Shown: piece after piece, positions 17,223-24,862 of the stretch
Layout: each line of letters opens with the position of its first letter
Position numbering within the stretch: position 1 is the stretch's first letter
NCBI GenBank assembly: GCA_964510225.1
Contig: CAZEAN010000070.1
Coordinates: 1 to 31,704, forward strand
Direction of reading: 5' to 3'
Origin: CAZEAN01 sp964510225
GTDB lineage: Bacteria; Planctomycetota; Planctomycetia; Isosphaerales; Isosphaeraceae
Length of the DNA stretch: 31,704 nucleotides
Notes under the pieces: model-generated
What the model was told of the DNA's origin: nothing
What the model saw: only the letters and a program-made list of their open reading frames with translations
Database searches by the model: none
Program-made: the position numbers and the translations under genes

Positions 17223-18641
17223 TCAGATCCCCGGCGGCCGCGTTTCAGTCCAATGAGTCGAAGATTCGTACGCCCCGCCGACTCGGAGAAGCGTCGCTTC
17301 CTCCCAATGACGGCCAACGAGTTGGAGACCGATTGGGAGCCCTTGATCCGAGAATCCACAAGGGACTGAGAGAGCCGGCTGGCCGGTTAAATTGAACTGC
17401 ATCGTGTGATCAAGATAGAGGTAGACTAGTGGGATCTCCTGACCATTGACCTTAAGGGTTCGGTCTCCGATCGGTGTTGCAGTGATCGGGCTCGTGGGTG
17501 TTGCCAGGACGTCGATCGACTCCCAGACCTTGGCGTAAGAACCCAATACCAAGCGTCGGGCCTGTTGAGCTTTCAAGTAGTGGTCGCCGCTGACGAAGAG
17601 ACCCGCGAGGAGGGAGCCACGGACCTCTTGGCCGATCGCGGAGTTATTATCACGCGCGATCGACTCATGAGCCCGAGCGGCTTCGGGAAAAATAATCGCT
17701 CGATGAGCAGCGCGGGCGAGATCGACCCTGGGGAAAGGAACCTCAATGACGGTCGCCCCAAGACCTCGGAGCACCTCAACAGCCGACTGGACTGCTCCTG
17801 CAACCATCGGTTCCGCGAGGTCAAAGAAGTGATCCGCAGGGATCCCGATCCGAATCCCAGTGAGATCCGTGCTCTCCGAGATCAACGTATCAGGCAACGG
17901 CGGAGCGGCTGTGGTCGTCGGATCTTTGGGATCAGGGCCCGCCATCACGTTCAACATCAGGGCCGCATCAGCAACCGAACGCGTCATCGGTCCGACGGTG
18001 TCCATCGTCCAGCTTAGGGGGATCCCACCGTGACGACTGACTCGTCCGTAAGTCACCTTAAGCCCGACGATCCCACAGAGGGCTGCTGGAAGTCGAACCG
18101 AGCCACCGGTATCGCCTCCGACTCCCGCCAAAGCCATCCCGGTCGCGAGTGCGATCCCGCAACCGCTACTGCTGCCGCCGGGGATCTTGGTCGTCTCCCA
18201 AGGGTTCCGGGCATCGCCATAGTGCGGATTCTCGCCCGTAAACCCGTAAGCGAATTCGTGCATCGACGCCTTGCCGACCAAGATCGCGCCCGCTTTTCGG
18301 AGTCGGGCAATGGCCTCGGCATCCTGATCCATGCTAAAGCGATCGGTCCCCGGAGATCCGTTTGTCGTCGGAGCGCCTTGGGTGGTGAAACTGTCCTTCA
18401 CCGCGAGCGGGACGCCCGCCATTGGCATCTGCTTACCGGATCGAATCGCACGATCAACTTCCCTTGCTTCTGCAAGTGCTGAATCGGAAGCGACGTGAAT
18501 AAAAGCGTTGTAGCGACCGTTGAGTTTCGTGATCCGGTTGAGTGCGGCCTTAGTGACGTCGACGGCGGAGATCGCTTCTGACTGAACCTGGGCGGCAATT
18601 CCCTGGGCAGTCATCGCGAGGAGATCGAGTTGAGACTTCAT
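17223..18641 (-). CDS. amidase signature enzyme (GatA/AtzE-like)
   Basis: The protein of 472 residues has the amidase-signature fold. The Ser-cisSer-Lys triad is visible as Lys82 (AVKDSF), Ser157 (GGSSSG) and Ser181 (GGDTGGS). It could hydrolyse an amide or act as a transamidase. The last 50 residues and the absence of gatB beside it argue against a housekeeping tRNA amidotransferase, and the paired small gene upstream resembles an AtzG/GatC partner. The start codon overlaps the stop of that gene by one base (TAATG), so the pair is translationally coupled. Substrate unknown. Confidence 0.85.
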   Translation of the reverse strand: MKSQLDLLAMTAQGIAAQVQSEAISAVDVTKAALNRITKLNGRYNAFIHVASDSALAEAREVDRAIRSGKQMPMAGVPLAVKDSFTTQGAPTTNGSPGTDRFSMDQDAEAIARLRKAGAILVGKASMHEFAYGFTGENPHYGDARNPWETTKIPGGSSSGCGIALATGMALAGVGGDTGGSVRLPAALCGIVGLKVTYGRVSRHGGIPLSWTMDTVGPMTRSVADAALMLNVMAGPDPKDPTTTAAPPLPDTLISESTDLTGIRIGIPADHFFDLAEPMVAGAVQSAVEVLRGLGATVIEVPFPRVDLARAAHRAIIFPEAARAHESIARDNNSAIGQEVRGSLLAGLFVSGDHYLKAQQARRLVLGSYAKVWESIDVLATPTSPITATPIGDRTLKVNGQEIPLVYLYLDHTMQFNLTGQPALSVPCGFSDQGLPIGLQLVGRHWEEATLLRVGGAYESSTHWTETRPPGI

Positions 18642-18856
18642 TAGACTTGATCTCCAGTTCCCGGATTAAAGCGGATCGCAGGATCGAGCGGGCCAAGTTC
18701 GACCAGATCCAAAGGAGTAAGTTCGGCCAATAATCCATTCACAGCTTCTCGGAGTTGTTCAATCTCCTCGTCGGTCCCGAGTTCAAGCTTTAGGACTTCA
18801 GCCGCATAGCGTCGGAAGGTTTCGGGGGTGTAAGTCTCTGGAACATTCTGCGTCAT
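18641..18856 (-). CDS. small GatC/AtzG-like partner of the amidase
   Basis: This protein of 71 residues (start MTQNVPETYT) is part of a longer reading frame, but only the ATG at 18854-18856 has a good ribosome binding site, GGAGG seven bases before it. The sequence is acidic and helical, with AAEVLKLELGTDEEIEQLRE and a C-terminal PLDPAIRFNPG, which resembles GatC-like or AtzG-like subunits that wrap around an amidase. The stop overlaps the amidase start (TAATG). Small partner subunits of this size stabilise AtzE-type amidases. Assignment is by size, composition and coupling, so it is moderate. Confidence 0.6.
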   Translation of the reverse strand: MTQNVPETYTPETFRRYAAEVLKLELGTDEEIEQLREAVNGLLAELTPLDLVELGPLDPAIRFNPGTGDQV

Positions 18857-19009
18857 GGAAGAGCCTCCGACGAAGGAAACAAGGAAGAGGGCGTACTGAT
18901 CTTGGGACATCGGCGATTGTCTCCCGAGGATTATCAGGGAAACAATAGGACCCCACCAGTCAGTCCCTCGGCTTTCAAGTCTCCGAGCACGGAGAGGAGG
19001 AGTGGCCCA

Positions 19010-19558
19010 ATGTCGACCCCAGATGTAAAGGCACGGATCGGGATTCTGACAGTCTCGGATCGCGCTAGTCGTGGTGAGTACGAAGACCGAGGTGGACCCG
19101 CGATCCAGGACTATCTCCAGAACGTCCTCACCTCCGCTTGGGAGCCGGTGCCCCGATTGGTCTCGGATGACCGCGGAGAGATCGCCAACGTTCTGATCGA
19201 ACTTGCCGATCAGGAACGTTGTTCCCTGATTGTGACGACCGGTGGCACAGGTCCTGCGCCCCGCGACGTAACGCCGGAAGCAACCTTCGATGTTGCAGAA
19301 AAAGAGATGCCCGGCTTTGGCGAGCTGATGCGGCAAGTCTCGTTGCAGAAGGTCCCGACCGCGATCCTCTCACGGCAAACGGCCGTAATCCGAGGTCAGT
19401 CCCTCATCATCAACCTGCCGGGTCAACCGAAAGCAATCGGCGAATGCCTCGATGCCGTCATGCCAGCCGTTCCGTACTGCATCGACCTGATCGGGGGCCC
19501 GTTCTTGACCACCGATCCGTCTCGGGTCGACGCATTCCGGCCAAAACCCAAAAGCTAA
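19010..19558 (+). CDS. mogA: molybdopterin adenylyltransferase
   Basis: The protein of 182 residues carries the MogA/MoaB-type motifs: GILTVSDRASRGEYEDRGGP at the start, then TTGGTGPAPRDVTPEA, then EMPGFGELMRQVSLQKVPTA and INLPGQPKAIGECL. It adenylates molybdopterin before metal insertion. The longer reading frame from 18902 is not used: GGAGAGGAGG lies before the ATG at 19010. The gene stands alone between the small amidase partner, which it diverges from, and the convergent aldo/keto reductase. Nothing in the window shows which molybdoenzyme it serves. Confidence 0.92.
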   Translation: MSTPDVKARIGILTVSDRASRGEYEDRGGPAIQDYLQNVLTSAWEPVPRLVSDDRGEIANVLIELADQERCSLIVTTGGTGPAPRDVTPEATFDVAEKEMPGFGELMRQVSLQKVPTAILSRQTAVIRGQSLIINLPGQPKAIGECLDAVMPAVPYCIDLIGGPFLTTDPSRVDAFRPKPKS

Positions 19559-19567
19559 CGATCGAAC

Positions 19568-20773
19568 TCAGGCAGATCGGAGCTCGACCTTCTTGCCCGC
19601 AATGGACAAGTTTTCTTCGATATAAGTCGGATCCCAGAGGTTCGAGATCACCGCTGCAATCCGGGGATTCTGGAGCGACCAAGTGTACGCTTTGAGCGGC
19701 GGCTTCATGTCCCCGGGGACAATTCGATTGACCTTCGCTATCCGCCAATCGGGAATCGGCTGGAGCGCTTTGTGGTGAGTCGCGACTGCCATCGCGACCT
19801 TCATGCCAATCACTCCGACGTCCTTCGCATGCGCAAAACGGATCGCAGTATCGACGAAGCCACCGTTGATCACGTTGTAAGCGATCATCGCCGCATCGTA
19901 GTGACCCGTCGCAGCCGCAGCTTGAAGGACACCGGCAGGATCGTTGTGCGCTGTGACTCCGAGGAATCGGAGTTTTCCTTGTTGTTTCAAGAGGTCGATT
20001 GTCTCGAAGATCTCAGGAACTTGAACATCCTCGGGAGTATCAGCACCGTGCGGAGACATCACCAAGTCGAAGTAATCAGTCCCGACACGCTTCAAACTCC
20101 CTTCGACCGAATTGATGATGTGCTCACGGATTTGCTGACTTCCTTCGACTCGGTGCGCAAACTCCGGCATCATCGCAATGCGGAGGTAGGCTGGTTCGAA
20201 CATTCCTTGTTGACCAGGCCAATAGGTCAAGTAGTAGCCCGGCAGTTCAACTCCTCGGTCCTCCCGGAGCTGGAGGGCTTTGGCGCGGATCTCGTCTTGC
20301 TTCGCCGGATTGAGGCCGTCGAACACTTCACGATAGAGTCGGTTCATCAGACCAGTCAGTCCGCTAATCTTCGTGGTCAGAAAGACCTTCTCGCGCTTGG
20401 CCGATGAACCGCCGAGGAGCATCCCGTACGCCCGCTCGGTCTCGCCTCGGTGGTACTGCGGCGCCATGTCGAGATAGTTGAGACCGCGCTCAAGTGCAAT
20501 ATCAAGATGCTTGTAATTCTCAGGGGTAATGGGGTCACCACCACTGACGACCTCGGAAATCATCATCCCGGTCCGACCTAGGCGACGGTACGCCATCCCC
20601 TCCTGACGGTTCCGCCACTCGACCTCTGTTTGAGTCACGTTGGCTGACGGAGTCGGAGCGTCGACTCGTCCTGACGCAGCCCCCGCCGCTCCCGTCATCG
20701 CAAGCGCTACCGTGCTCGAATGGAGAAAGGTCCGACGGTCAAGATTTGATTCGTCGCGTTGTTGAGAGGACAT
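19568..20773 (-). CDS. Tat-exported aldo/keto reductase
   Basis: The protein of 401 residues begins with a twin-arginine signal (LDRRTFLHSSTVALAM, with the RR at about 13-14) followed by an Ala/Gly-rich hydrophobic stretch, so it is exported folded, with cofactor. The barrel region has MAYRRLGRTGMMISEVVSGG, the Asp/Tyr pair in LDMAPQYHRGE, the Lys in FLTTKISG, and a His in MSPHGADTP, which would complete the usual tetrad. Such Tat-type reductases are frequent in planctomycetes; the substrate is unknown. AGGAG precedes the start. It ends nine bases from the mogA stop. Confidence 0.88.
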   Translation of the reverse strand: MSSQQRDESNLDRRTFLHSSTVALAMTGAAGAASGRVDAPTPSANVTQTEVEWRNRQEGMAYRRLGRTGMMISEVVSGGDPITPENYKHLDIALERGLNYLDMAPQYHRGETERAYGMLLGGSSAKREKVFLTTKISGLTGLMNRLYREVFDGLNPAKQDEIRAKALQLREDRGVELPGYYLTYWPGQQGMFEPAYLRIAMMPEFAHRVEGSQQIREHIINSVEGSLKRVGTDYFDLVMSPHGADTPEDVQVPEIFETIDLLKQQGKLRFLGVTAHNDPAGVLQAAAATGHYDAAMIAYNVINGGFVDTAIRFAHAKDVGVIGMKVAMAVATHHKALQPIPDWRIAKVNRIVPGDMKPPLKAYTWSLQNPRIAAVISNLWDPTYIEENLSIAGKKVELRSA

Positions 20774-21096
20774 AGGTTGCTCCTGCTCCGATCGGATCCT
20801 AAATTCGCGAGACTAGATCACCCGAACCCTGAGCCTACCGAGGCTCTGAACCGTCCGCAAATCCATCGACCGCAAATCCAATCTGGCGTCCTCAAGTAAT
20901 TTTGAGTTTCTCTGATCCGCCATCGTTTTCGACAGTTGAGAAACCGATCCCCTCACGACCCTTGAATCGGTACAGAGCCATCGGTAGAATGCATCTTGTC
21001 GATGGTCAAAGACATTGATTCCCTAGTGGAGTAGGTTTTTGAATCCATCATCCAATAAGCTCTTGAGTTCAACAAAACTCACCAGCTTTCGTTGTT
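20774..21096. other. intergenic stretch before the tRNA
   Basis: No gene is supported. It holds the promoter of the aldo/keto reductase (minus strand) and of tRNA-Asp (plus strand). A direct repeat CCGCAAATCCA occurs at 20855-20865 and 20870-20880, and a small hairpin with 6-bp arms (GAGCCT/AGGCTC) lies at about 20831-20846. Neither has a known role. Confidence 0.45.
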
Positions 21097-21170
21097 GGGG
21101 ATGTAGCTCAATTGGTTAGAGCACCGGCCTGTCACGCCGGAGGTTGCGGGTTCGAGCCCCGTCATCCTCG
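21097..21170 (+). tRNA. tRNA-Asp (anticodon GTC)
   Basis: All four arms fold. The acceptor GGGGATG pairs with CATCCTC, with one G-U pair. The D stem is GCTC/GAGC, the anticodon stem CCGGC/GCCGG has loop CTGTCAC with GTC at 21131-21133, and the T stem is GCGGG/CCCGT. The discriminator base is G at 21170. The 3' CCA is not encoded (CTT follows), so it is added after transcription. Confidence 0.97.
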
Positions 21171-21227
21171 CTTTTAATGGATAACGACTTACGACGATCA
21201 TATTAATGTAGTTTAGGCAATCTTGTA

Positions 21228-21250
21228 GAGGCTGTTGGGGACTTTTCCAG
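21228..21250 (+). repeat. left terminal inverted repeat of an IS5-family element
   Basis: This 23-base end starts GAGGCTGTT and matches the reverse complement of 22042-22064 at 18 of 23 positions. The sequence is flanked by TA on both sides (21226-21227 and 22065-22066), which fits a short target duplication of this family. GAGGCTGTT-type ends are usual for the IS427/IS1031 side of IS5. Confidence 0.75.
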
Positions 21251-21272
21251 TTTCACCTCATCTCTTTATGGC

Positions 21273-22067
21273 ATGAGCACTCTCGAGCGAAAGCCGTATC
21301 CCAGCGATGTCAGTGACGACGAGTGGCAGTGTACCTGCTGCTGATGCGTGAAGACGCCCCCCAACACATCTATGATCTACGCGAAGTCGTCAACGCCATC
21401 GGTTATGTCGCGAAGACAGGATGTCAGTGGCGGTTCTTGCCCAAGGACTTCCCATCTTGGACTACCGTCTACCAGCAGGCCCGACGCTGGATAGACGCGG
21501 GGGTCTTCGCGCAGATCACCCAGGATCTGTGGGTCCCGCTCCGCTTCATCGGGGGACGCAACGAACAGCCAAGCGCCGTGGTCCTCGACGGGCGGACCCT
21601 GCAGTCGACCCCCGCAAGTGGTGCGCGGGCCGCCTACGATCGGGCCAAGAAGAAGGGTTCCCAGATCCAAATGGCGGTGGACACACTCGGTCAATTGCTG
21701 GCCTTGAAGGTGACCGCGGCCAACGATCAGGAGCATGCTCAGGTCGCGGCGTTGAGCGAAGATTACGGACGCTCACCGGTGGTACCGTCGAGGTGACATC
21801 AGGGTTACACGGGTGACGAGACCGCCGAAGACGCTCAGGAGGACGGAATCGAGCTTCGTGTGGTCAAGCAGCCGGAAGCGAAGAAGGGATTCGTTCTGTT
21901 ACCGCAGCGTTGGGTTTTGGTGGGGAGCTTTAAGTTGGCTGGGTCGCTTCCGTCGCTTGGCAGGGGACTACGCGCGTTTGAGCGTGACCTTGGCGGGTTG
22001 GCATTGGCTGGCGTTCCTGGGACTCCTTCTTGTAAGGATGCATGCAAAAGTCCATAACAGCGTCTAG
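21273..22067 (+). pseudogene. broken IS5-family transposase
   Basis: The reading starts at 21273 (KPYPSDVSDDEW), hits a stop within about 25 codons, and continues from 21323 in another frame with LLLMREDAPQ, GCQWRFLPKDFPSW, the first catalytic Asp region VVLDGRTLQSTP and MAVDTLGQLLALKV. It then shifts again near 21780 to QGYTGDETAEDAQEDGIELR, then VVKQPEAKKGFVLLPQRWV, and again near 21915 to GRFRRLAGDYARL. The second catalytic Asp before QGYTG is lost at a frameshift, and the Glu expected in RWVVERSF is changed (RWVLVGSF). It cannot make an active transposase. It lies 58 bases after tRNA-Asp and about 380 bases from the gas vesicle genes. Confidence 0.88.
22042..22064 (-). repeat. right terminal inverted repeat of the IS5-family element
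   Basis: The reverse complement begins GACGCTGTT and pairs with the left end at 18 of 23 positions. Together the ends define an element of 837 bases (21228-22064), normal for this IS group. Confidence 0.72.
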
Positions 22068-22447
22068 CATCACTCTGGAGACGTTGGGGGAAGCACTCAA
22101 GGGTCAACAACGACGAGTGCCATCATCAAGGTTGGGAGTACTCACGCTGTGATCGGTCCCGGAAGTGTGTAATGAAGGACCACCTGGATCGTGAGCAAAA
22201 GGTTGTTGGCTTCTTGGAGCGAAACCTGGGATGACCAAGTGAAACCCATCAATGTTCTGGGAGATCCCTTAGTTTACAACGAGTTGTTGTTCTGGCCGAT
22301 AACCCAGGATTCGTGATTCACCGATCCAACCTGAGAGGTGCACCCCAGTCTCCCTTCAATAAAAACACTCCACAAGCACAACAAAACGCTTTATGCAAAT
22401 ACGCCAATGCATTTTTGATCTAGATTAATAAACTCCGCCGAGGATCG
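22068..22447. other. intergenic stretch after the gas vesicle operon
   Basis: No gene or RNA is supported. It is the downstream side of gvpJ, moderately AT-rich near 22355-22435. I see no strong terminator hairpin. It forms the left edge of the gas vesicle locus next to the decayed IS. Confidence 0.45.
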
Positions 22448-22798
22448 TCAAAGCGTCTCTGTGGGGCTCGTGGTTGGGGTTTCAGTTCGAGGGACTTCAA
22501 GTTGTCGCTCTAACTCGGCAACGCGATCCCTCAGGAGTGAGAGTTCTTCCTGTTCGGCTGGGGAGGTCAGCGCTCGAAACTCGGGATTGGAGCACCACCA
22601 ATCGATCCCCATCTCCTTGGCCTTCTCGACCGAGGCAACCACAAGACGAACTTGAATCGTCAACAGCTCGATATCGACAAGTTTGACCTTAATATCTCCA
22701 GCGATTACCAGACCTTTGTCCAGAATTCGCTCTAGAACATCGGCGAGTGTTGCGGTGTGAACGGAATGTGCGGTTGTTCGAGGGGCATGAACTGACAT
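22448..22798 (-). CDS. gvpJ: gas vesicle protein GvpJ
   Basis: The protein of 116 residues belongs to the GvpA family. The core LADVLERILDKGLVIAGDIK (about 18-37), followed by VKLVDIELLTIQVRLVVASV and EKAKEMGIDWW, is the cyanobacterial-type GvpJ pattern rather than GvpA: it has AGD where GvpA has DAW, and KAKEMG after the second helix. The tail (about 80-116) is a charged coil ending in a Pro/Thr stretch. GvpJ is a minor, essential shell or tip protein of the vesicle. It is the last gene of the main unit. The ribosome binding site before the ATG is weak. Confidence 0.88.
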   Translation of the reverse strand: MSVHAPRTTAHSVHTATLADVLERILDKGLVIAGDIKVKLVDIELLTIQVRLVVASVEKAKEMGIDWWCSNPEFRALTSPAEQEELSLLRDRVAELERQLEVPRTETPTTSPTETL

Positions 22799-22861
22799 CG
22801 TTTCGAATCCATTTCGAGGGGTAGAGGCTGGGCCTGACTTCGGTCAGGGTCCGAGTCGAGG

Positions 22862-23080
22862 TCAGGTGTGACTTGCTGCGGTTTGATTTGGCTTGAGCAT
22901 CCGGAGAGTCAGCTCGTGACGCGTTAGCCGGACCCTCTGAACCTGACGATCGGCAGCTAAGGATCCGTGTCCGTGGGTCGGAATCGACCGGACAAACCGG
23001 GTCCTTGCATCACAAACAGATCTCCGAAATGAAGATCCGACAAGACTTGTAACGAGATCAACGGAAGTCTTGGGAGGCAT
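22862..23080 (-). CDS. small basic protein of unknown function in the gvp operon
   Basis: This reading frame of 72 residues starts MPPKTSVDLVTSLVG. It is rich in Arg, His and Thr, has no recognisable domain and is not predicted to span a membrane. AAGGA lies seven bases before the ATG at 23078-23080, a strong site, which is the main support. It sits between the zinc-motif gene (36 bases away) and gvpJ (63 bases away), in the same direction as both. The upstream extension of the frame to 23155 overlaps the zinc-motif gene and is not needed. It may be a lineage-specific accessory gene or a non-conserved frame. Confidence 0.45.
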   Translation of the reverse strand: MPPKTSVDLVTSLVGSSFRRSVCDARTRFVRSIPTHGHGSLAADRQVQRVRLTRHELTLRMLKPNQTAASHT

Positions 23081-23115
23081 CAGAGATTCCTTCTGATTCG
23101 TAGTGAGTCTGTGGA

Positions 23116-23457
23116 TTATTGAAAGACCGAGCCGCGGCCATGACAGGTGATGCAAGGGAGTCCTGAAGAACCATCAGCGCCTCGCCCTCGGCAATCGGGA
23201 CACGTTCTCGTGGGACCTTCTGCAGCCGGAATCACTCCAGCCCCTTCACAGACACTGCATCGAAATGTCTTGTAGCTCCCAGAACCACCACAATAGATGC
23301 ACTCTGTCCGATTGGCAGGAACTTCAAGGGTCCCCTGGCCCGAACAGGCGGAGCAGACCGACCGACTCGACATCACGTTGAATGGATCAGTCCCTTTACC
23401 CCCACAAAAGGCACAGCGGATTCGCTCCCGTTTGGTGCGATGAAGTGCTTTAATCAT
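23116..23457 (-). CDS. six-repeat DnaJ-type zinc-motif protein in the gvp operon
   Basis: The protein of 113 residues consists of almost nothing but CxxCxGxG motifs: 15-22, 35-42, 53-60, 67-74, 86-93 and 102-109. These give twelve cysteines, enough for three zinc sites if paired as in DnaJ, whose cysteine-rich domain has four motifs and two zincs. No J domain, substrate-binding domain or signal peptide is present. DnaJ zinc domains bind unfolded segments, so a chaperone-like role for the very hydrophobic GvpA/J proteins is plausible but inferred. AAGGAG lies six bases before the ATG. gvpK lies upstream and the small basic gene downstream, same strand. Confidence 0.8.
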   Translation of the reverse strand: MIKALHRTKRERIRCAFCGGKGTDPFNVMSSRSVCSACSGQGTLEVPANRTECIYCGGSGSYKTFRCSVCEGAGVIPAAEGPTRTCPDCRGRGADGSSGLPCITCHGRGSVFQ

Positions 23458-23526
23458 CGCGAACTCCTTGCCTGTTGGTCGTCACGTTGTAGTGCAATCG
23501 GAGGGGCTCCATTCCCCTTGGGTAGA

Positions 23527-23826
23527 TCAAAGTAGAGTCCCGAGTGGCCCCAAATCGAGGTTAAGCTCCTCGTTCTCAAGTCCAAAGACTTGTTTGAGTT
23601 CTTCGATTTGATTAGCAAGTTCCATGAAAGTCTGGCCGAGGCGTTCGATCTCTTCGTCGTTCAATGAGTCCGACTCCATCCGTCGTAGCGCCTGACGTTC
23701 GAGAAGTTGTCGGACCAATTCCACAATCGTTAGAACAAGCTTCCCCAATCCATTGCGGACTTCGCCGGGTTGAAGCTCGAACCGAGGCTGGGGCATTTGC
23801 AGGGAAGTCAGGGGTGTGGCGCTCAT
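23527..23826 (-). CDS. gvpK: gas vesicle protein GvpK
   Basis: The protein of 99 residues matches GvpK along most of its length: QPGEVRNGLGKLVLTIVELV, then RQLLERQALRRMESDSLNDE, then EIERLGQTFMELANQIEELK and the C-terminal LNLDLGPLGTLL, which is diagnostic. GvpK is an essential minor protein of vesicle assembly. Its ATG overlaps the stop of the upstream gvpA-family gene by four bases (ATGA), so the two are translationally coupled. Length is normal for short bacterial GvpK. Confidence 0.95.
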   Translation of the reverse strand: MSATPLTSLQMPQPRFELQPGEVRNGLGKLVLTIVELVRQLLERQALRRMESDSLNDEEIERLGQTFMELANQIEELKQVFGLENEELNLDLGPLGTLL

Positions 23827-24077
23827 AACCGAGCGAACTCCTCAGGTACGGTGGGAGCAGTGTTGTGCAGTTTGTGGGCAGTCTCGACAGAACAAAGCAT
23901 CAACTGGAGATTGAGGTAAATCAGATCGATATCAGCAACCGAGATGACGACGTCACCAGCGACAACAACTCCGGTATTCAAAACTCGGTCGAGCGTTTCG
24001 CAGAGAGAAAGGTGACGTTCCTCGTCAAGCTCGCCGAGATTGGCGGAATTGACCAGTTCATCAGAGGAGGTGTTCAT
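23823..24077 (-). CDS. second GvpA-family protein (GvpS/GvpM-like)
   Basis: The protein of 84 residues starts MNTSSDELVN. The core is SLCETLDRVLNTGVVVAGDV (27-46), followed by VISVADIDLIYLNLQLMLCS, a divergent GvpA-family fold. AGD instead of DAW and the leucine-rich second helix place it with GvpJ/M/S-type minor proteins. The longer frame from 24314 is not used, since AGGGGGA lies five bases before the ATG at 24077. Its start overlaps the end of the TPR gene by 17 bases and its stop overlaps gvpK by four, so the three are tightly coupled. Which subfamily name applies needs a phylogeny. Confidence 0.8.
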   Translation of the reverse strand: MNTSSDELVNSANLGELDEERHLSLCETLDRVLNTGVVVAGDVVISVADIDLIYLNLQLMLCSVETAHKLHNTAPTVPEEFARL

Positions 24078-24495
24078 AAATCCCCCTCGCTTGACGGAGT
24101 TCACCGACCATTTCGTATTCGCGAGCGATCTCAAAAAGACGTTCTTCAGCAAGTCCAGACTGGACCGTCCCGTCGTGATCATGCACGAGCTCGAAGTACA
24201 TCTCAATCGCTTGTCGGAGAGACCCATCACGTCGGTAGGAATCAGCCATCCTGAGCAATCCTTCAAGGACCCTCGTTCGAATGGTCGATGTACTGGAGCT
24301 GACATCCACTTCAACTCCGCTCCTCATTTCCGCTTCCACTTCGATAAATCTGCTTTCATGAACTTCAGGCGAAGTGGGGTCACTCGGATGAGCAACGGTT
24401 GTCGTTGTACCTTCATCGGTAGGATGATCAATCAAGTCTTCGTAGCCATCCAAGCCGTCGATTGCTTCGCTGCGGTTTTGGAGTGAAACGCTCAT
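24061..24495 (-). CDS. TPR-like protein of the gvp operon
   Basis: The protein of 144 residues has two parts. The first 75 or so residues are acidic and Ser/Thr-rich, probably disordered. The rest consists of two related helical pairs, VLEGLLRMADSYRRDGSLRQ then AIEMYFELV, and EERLFEIAREYEMVGELRQA then RGIYEHLL, which are TPR-like. GAGGAA precedes the start at good spacing. TPR proteins usually dock peptides; here a scaffold role among Gvp proteins is likely by context. It follows gvpG and overlaps the next gvpA-family gene. Not a standard member of the minimal Gvp set. Confidence 0.78.
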   Translation of the reverse strand: MSVSLQNRSEAIDGLDGYEDLIDHPTDEGTTTTVAHPSDPTSPEVHESRFIEVEAEMRSGVEVDVSSSTSTIRTRVLEGLLRMADSYRRDGSLRQAIEMYFELVHDHDGTVQSGLAEERLFEIAREYEMVGELRQARGIYEHLL

Positions 24496-24559
24496 TGTTG
24501 GGTTCCTCGGAGTTTCTCTGAATCGAGCGGTGCACTGCTAACAGAATCGTCCCTCGGTC

Positions 24560-24835
24560 TCAGGATTCGTCCTCAAGTTCGTCCTCGTCGGACTCCTCTT
24601 CGGATTCACTAAGTCCTTCGAGTACGTCGAGACGATCGAGTAATTCTGCTTCACGGGCATCGAACTCGTCGTCAGTCATGTTGCCCTGTTCCAGCTGCTG
24701 GTAGATCCTTGCGAGCTCAGCCCTAATACGATCCTCTTCAGCATTGAGCTCCTCGACAGCAGCCTGGTGGATCTCTCGAAAGATCCAGAGGATCGATTTC
24801 ACGGGGGCCATCAGGGCATCATCAGCAAAGATCAT
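24560..24835 (-). CDS. gvpG: gas vesicle protein GvpG
   Basis: The protein of 91 residues has the GvpG pattern: MIFADDALMAPVKSILWIFR, then EIHQAAVEELNAEEDRIRAE, then LARIYQQLEQGNMTDDEFDA and a closing acidic tail (SESEEESDEDELEDES). GvpG is a small helical assembly protein required for vesicle formation, often encoded next to gvpF as here. The start agrees with family members, although the ribosome binding site is distant. The tail is more acidic than usual. Confidence 0.93.
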   Translation of the reverse strand: MIFADDALMAPVKSILWIFREIHQAAVEELNAEEDRIRAELARIYQQLEQGNMTDDEFDAREAELLDRLDVLEGLSESEEESDEDELEDES

Positions 24836-24862
24836 CGGTCGGCTCGCCTCGGCGTGGGTGGA

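Noticed and set aside
17223..18641. Housekeeping gatA of tRNA amidotransferase
   Set aside because: No gatB and an atypical small partner; named only as an amidase-signature enzyme.
20855..20880. CCGCAAATCCA direct repeat as a CRISPR or iteron
   Set aside because: Only two copies, 15 bases apart, without array structure.
21097..21170. tRNA-Asp as the attachment site of an integrated element
   Set aside because: No integrase and no duplicated tRNA 3' end are visible in the window; kept only as a possible island edge.
24040..24486. Plus-strand frames of over 100 codons across the gvp genes
   Set aside because: They are shadows of well-supported minus-strand genes.
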